Assembly: GCA_014376885.1 (NCBI GenBank)
Contig: JACMQR010000360.1
Coordinates: 1-7,329 of the forward strand
Length of the DNA stretch: 7,329 bases
Reading direction: 5' to 3'
Origin: Polaromonas sp.
GTDB taxonomy: Bacteria > Pseudomonadota > Gammaproteobacteria > Burkholderiales > Burkholderiaceae_C
Each line of letters begins with the position of its first letter. The first letter of the stretch is position 1. This document shows, in pieces, positions 6,227-7,329 of the stretch. Below the pieces are notes generated by a model. The model was not told the origin of the DNA. It saw only the letters and a list, made by a program, of their open reading frames with translations, and did no database searches. The translations under genes were made by a program, and so were the position numbers.

Positions 6227-6448
6227 TCAGCCGCAACAGCCTTTGGACCCCGTCGCCTGCACTGGCGGGCACGGGACGGTTGCATAGGAGCAATAGACGC
6301 AGCAGTCGCCAGCCTTGGGTTTGAGCACCGCGCCGCAGCCATCGCAGTCGTAGAACCACTGGCAGGCGTCGGTGGGCATCGTTTCATCCTTCGAGTGGCC
6401 GCACTCGGGGCAGGTGATCGTCGAGGCGAGTTCGGGCTCGGCGGTCAC
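6227..6448 (-). CDS. Small cysteine-rich GDCCVxC-type protein of the mer operon
   Basis: A 73-residue protein with 11 cysteines. CPEC (13-16) and CDGC (35-38) look like the two knuckles of a zinc-ribbon-like metal site. They are followed by the signature GDCCVYCSYATVPCPPVQ (47-64) and a C-terminal CCG. It matches the family I know as GDCCVxC domain-containing (seleno)proteins, often found in mercury-resistance clusters. In this copy all the key positions are cysteine. No signal peptide or membrane segment is seen, so it is probably cytosolic. The GTG start (6448-6446) overlaps the merP TGA (6447-6445) as GTGA, indicating translational coupling. A role in binding or handing over Hg(II) thiol complexes is inferred from cysteine content and context. 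The biochemical role is not known to me. It is the last gene of the operon visible here. Confidence 0.85.
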   Translation of the reverse strand: MTAEPELASTITCPECGHSKDETMPTDACQWFYDCDGCGAVLKPKAGDCCVYCSYATVPCPPVQATGSKGCCG

Positions 6449-6723
6449 TTCGCTGCCTTTAACGGGGAAGAGGGGAAGCCCGCGTCGGCGGTGGCCTTCG
6501 ACAGCGCCGCAAGGTCGGTCTTCGCGTCGTCGTAGACGACAGTGGTCTGCCGCTTGGCCAAGTCGCTTTTGATCGACGTGACGCCGGGGACCCGCGTGAG
6601 CGCGGCCTTGATGGTCACCGGGCAGGACGCGCAGCTCATGGTCGGCACAGACAACGTCGTCGTCTGGGGCGCGGCGAAAGCCTGGCCAGTTAGCAGCGCG
6701 AGGATCAGGAGGGCGGATTTCAT
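6445..6723 (-). CDS. merP: Periplasmic mercuric ion-binding protein MerP
   Basis: A 92-residue precursor. Residues 1-18 (MKSALLILALLTGQAFAA) form a signal peptide with a likely cut after AFA. The mature part is a heavy-metal-associated domain with the Hg-binding pair Cys31 and Cys34 in TMSCASCPVTIKAALTRVPG, a variant of the usual GMTCxxC (Thr replaces Gly, Ser replaces Thr). MerP binds Hg(II) in the periplasm and passes it to MerT. The start at 6723 is set by AAGGA (6735-6731) seven bases upstream and by the signal peptide. An upstream in-frame start at 6780 would add residues from inside merT and is rejected. It lies 10 nt after merT, and its stop overlaps the next gene's start. Confidence 0.96.
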   Translation of the reverse strand: MKSALLILALLTGQAFAAPQTTTLSVPTMSCASCPVTIKAALTRVPGVTSIKSDLAKRQTTVVYDDAKTDLAALSKATADAGFPSSPLKAAK

Positions 6724-6733
6724 TGGTTGGTCC

Positions 6734-7105
6734 TTAGTAAAACAAGGGCGCGGCAATCGGGAAGCCGAGAACGAGGACAAGTAGCGCGGCGATAGTCAAA
6801 AAGATGACTTTTTGCGCGCGCTTCGCTGCGGGCGCCGCGCACGCGCGGCTGTCGGCGCAGTCCGGAGCGCGCCAAATCTTTCGCCAGGCGAGGAACAGAG
6901 CGCCCGCAGCCGCAGCGAGGAAGAATGGCTGGTAAGGCTCAAAGGCCGCGAGCTGGCCGATCCACGCGCCGGAGATGCCGAGCAGGACGAGCGCCAGCGG
7001 CGCGACGCAGCAGGCGGAGGCCAGCAAAGCCGCTGCGGCAGCTGCGCCCAGAGCGAAAGAACCAACACGCGGTGCGTTTACAGGAGGGGGCGTTTCGATA
7101 TTCAT
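6734..7105 (-). CDS. merT: Mercuric ion transporter MerT
   Basis: A 123-residue inner-membrane protein with three hydrophobic spans (about 16-43, 60-78, 100-120), as expected for MerT. The first carries the Hg-binding pair Cys32-Cys33 (SACCVAPLALVLLGISGAW). The cytoplasmic loop has a second pair, Cys83 and Cys89 (APDCADSRACAAP). The end, LGFPIAAPLFY, matches the family. It moves Hg(II) from MerP into the cytoplasm, normally for reduction by MerA. The ATG at 7105 sits only about 7 bases past the predicted -10 box, so the transcript may start at or next to the initiation codon. No other in-frame ATG, GTG or TTG start is available before the first membrane span. The family match is clear, and the start is moderately sure. 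Confidence 0.96.
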   Translation of the reverse strand: MNIETPPPVNAPRVGSFALGAAAAAALLASACCVAPLALVLLGISGAWIGQLAAFEPYQPFFLAAAAGALFLAWRKIWRAPDCADSRACAAPAAKRAQKVIFLTIAALLVLVLGFPIAAPLFY

Positions 7106-7111
7106 AACCGT

Positions 7112-7142
7112 AGCCTAAGGCCGTAGTTGTCTACGGAGTCAA
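7112..7142 (-). promoter_or_regulatory. MerR-controlled mer promoter and operator
   Basis: On the minus strand TTGACT (7142-7137) is the -35, identical to the Tn501/Tn21 mer promoter. TAGGCT (7117-7112) is the likely -10, and the spacer is the unusually long 19 bp typical of MerR-activated promoters. The spacer contains the operator dyad CCGTAG-ACAA-CTACGG (7136-7121), where a MerR dimer would bind and untwist the DNA when Hg(II) is present. Here the promoter lies between co-directional merR and merT rather than in a divergent region. Predicted transcription start is near 7105. Confidence 0.9.
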
Positions 7143-7179
7143 GCCCATTTTGTAAAAAAGGTTTATTGCGGCCCGAAGC

Positions 7180-7329
7180 TCAGCCAGCGGCGTGAAACGC
7201 GGCGATTAGGGGGCAAGACACCTTTCCGCGTCCGACGTGGCAAGCCTTGACCAAGCCGGAAAGGACTGCCTCCATGCGGGAGAGCTCTGCGAGCTTGCCG
7301 CGAATATCGGCGAGTTTCGACCCTGCCAA
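7180..7329 (-). CDS. merR: Mercuric resistance regulator MerR, C-terminal 49 residues (gene runs off the window)
   Basis: The minus strand from the right edge reads [20 protein letters not shown] and [20 protein letters not shown], then LIAAFHAAG and TGA (7182-7180). This matches the end of MerR: the long dimerisation helix, then the metal-binding loop with two cysteines nine residues apart ([11 protein letters not shown]), equivalent to Cys117 and Cys126 of Tn501 MerR. The DNA-binding head and the first Hg ligand (Cys82 equivalent) lie beyond the window. MerR represses and, with Hg(II), activates the mer promoter. The stop is 37 bp upstream of the -35 of the merT promoter, and the gene has the same direction as merT, so its own promoter must lie to the right of the window. 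Confidence 0.93.
   Translation of the reverse strand: MAGSKLADIRGKLAELSRMEAVLSGLVKACHVGRGKVSCPLIAAFHAAG

Noticed and set aside
5827..6324. 165-residue plus-strand frame in the low-GC zone
   Set aside because: It has a TTG start without a ribosome binding site, no motif, and its 3' third is antisense to the GDCCVxC gene. It is not reported as a gene.
6445..6780. Longer merP beginning at 6780
   Set aside because: The extra 19 residues are the out-of-frame end of merT. The signal peptide and AAGGA site place the start at 6723.
5709..7329. Tn3-family or IS ends flanking the mer genes
   Set aside because: No 38-bp Tn21/Tn501-like terminal repeat, transposase or resolvase fragment could be recognised inside the window.

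Overview
The window reads as a piece of a GC-rich betaproteobacterial chromosome. It most resembles Comamonadaceae (Polaromonas/Rhodoferax/Acidovorax-like), judged by the style of the urease proteins, a GC-rich CCCTCCCCC/GGGGGAGGG palindrome, and two GCTAT...ATAG repeat relics of a kind I associate with that family. The assignment is from recall and is not proven.

Left part (1-5555): a nitrogen-acquisition locus. A gene on the minus strand (1-887, running off the left edge) encodes an NCS1-type (purine/cytosine/allantoin class) membrane protein, possibly the sensor half of a permease-histidine kinase fusion. Transcribed away from it is a compact urease operon, ureA-ureB-ureC-ureE-ureF-ureG (1009-5555): three structural subunits of the nickel urease followed by the nickel donor UreE and the maturation factors UreF and UreG. 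The fourth usual accessory gene, ureD, is not in the window. The 121-bp divergent region holds two back-to-back sequences fitting sigma-54 (RpoN) promoters, one per direction. Their -24 elements are embedded in a perfect 10-bp inverted repeat, which suggests that both genes answer to nitrogen status.

A GC-rich palindromic repeat sits in frame inside ureC and should add about 15 residues to a loop of the urease alpha subunit. A second, AT-richer repeat relic lies in ureF, and a third lies in the ureA-ureB gap.

Middle (5619-6226): a tRNA-Ser(UGA) gene with encoded CCA, then about 520 bp of lower-GC DNA with no convincing gene. It looks like a junction or relic zone, possibly the edge of an acquired segment using the tRNA as a landmark.

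Right part (6227-7329): a mercury-resistance segment on the minus strand, reading toward the tRNA. In order it holds the C-terminus of merR, a MerR-type promoter with 19-bp spacer and operator dyad, merT (membrane Hg(II) transporter), merP (periplasmic Hg(II) carrier), and a 73-residue cysteine-rich GDCCVxC-type protein whose start overlaps the merP stop. No merA (mercuric reductase) follows, so this part of the operon encodes uptake and regulation only.
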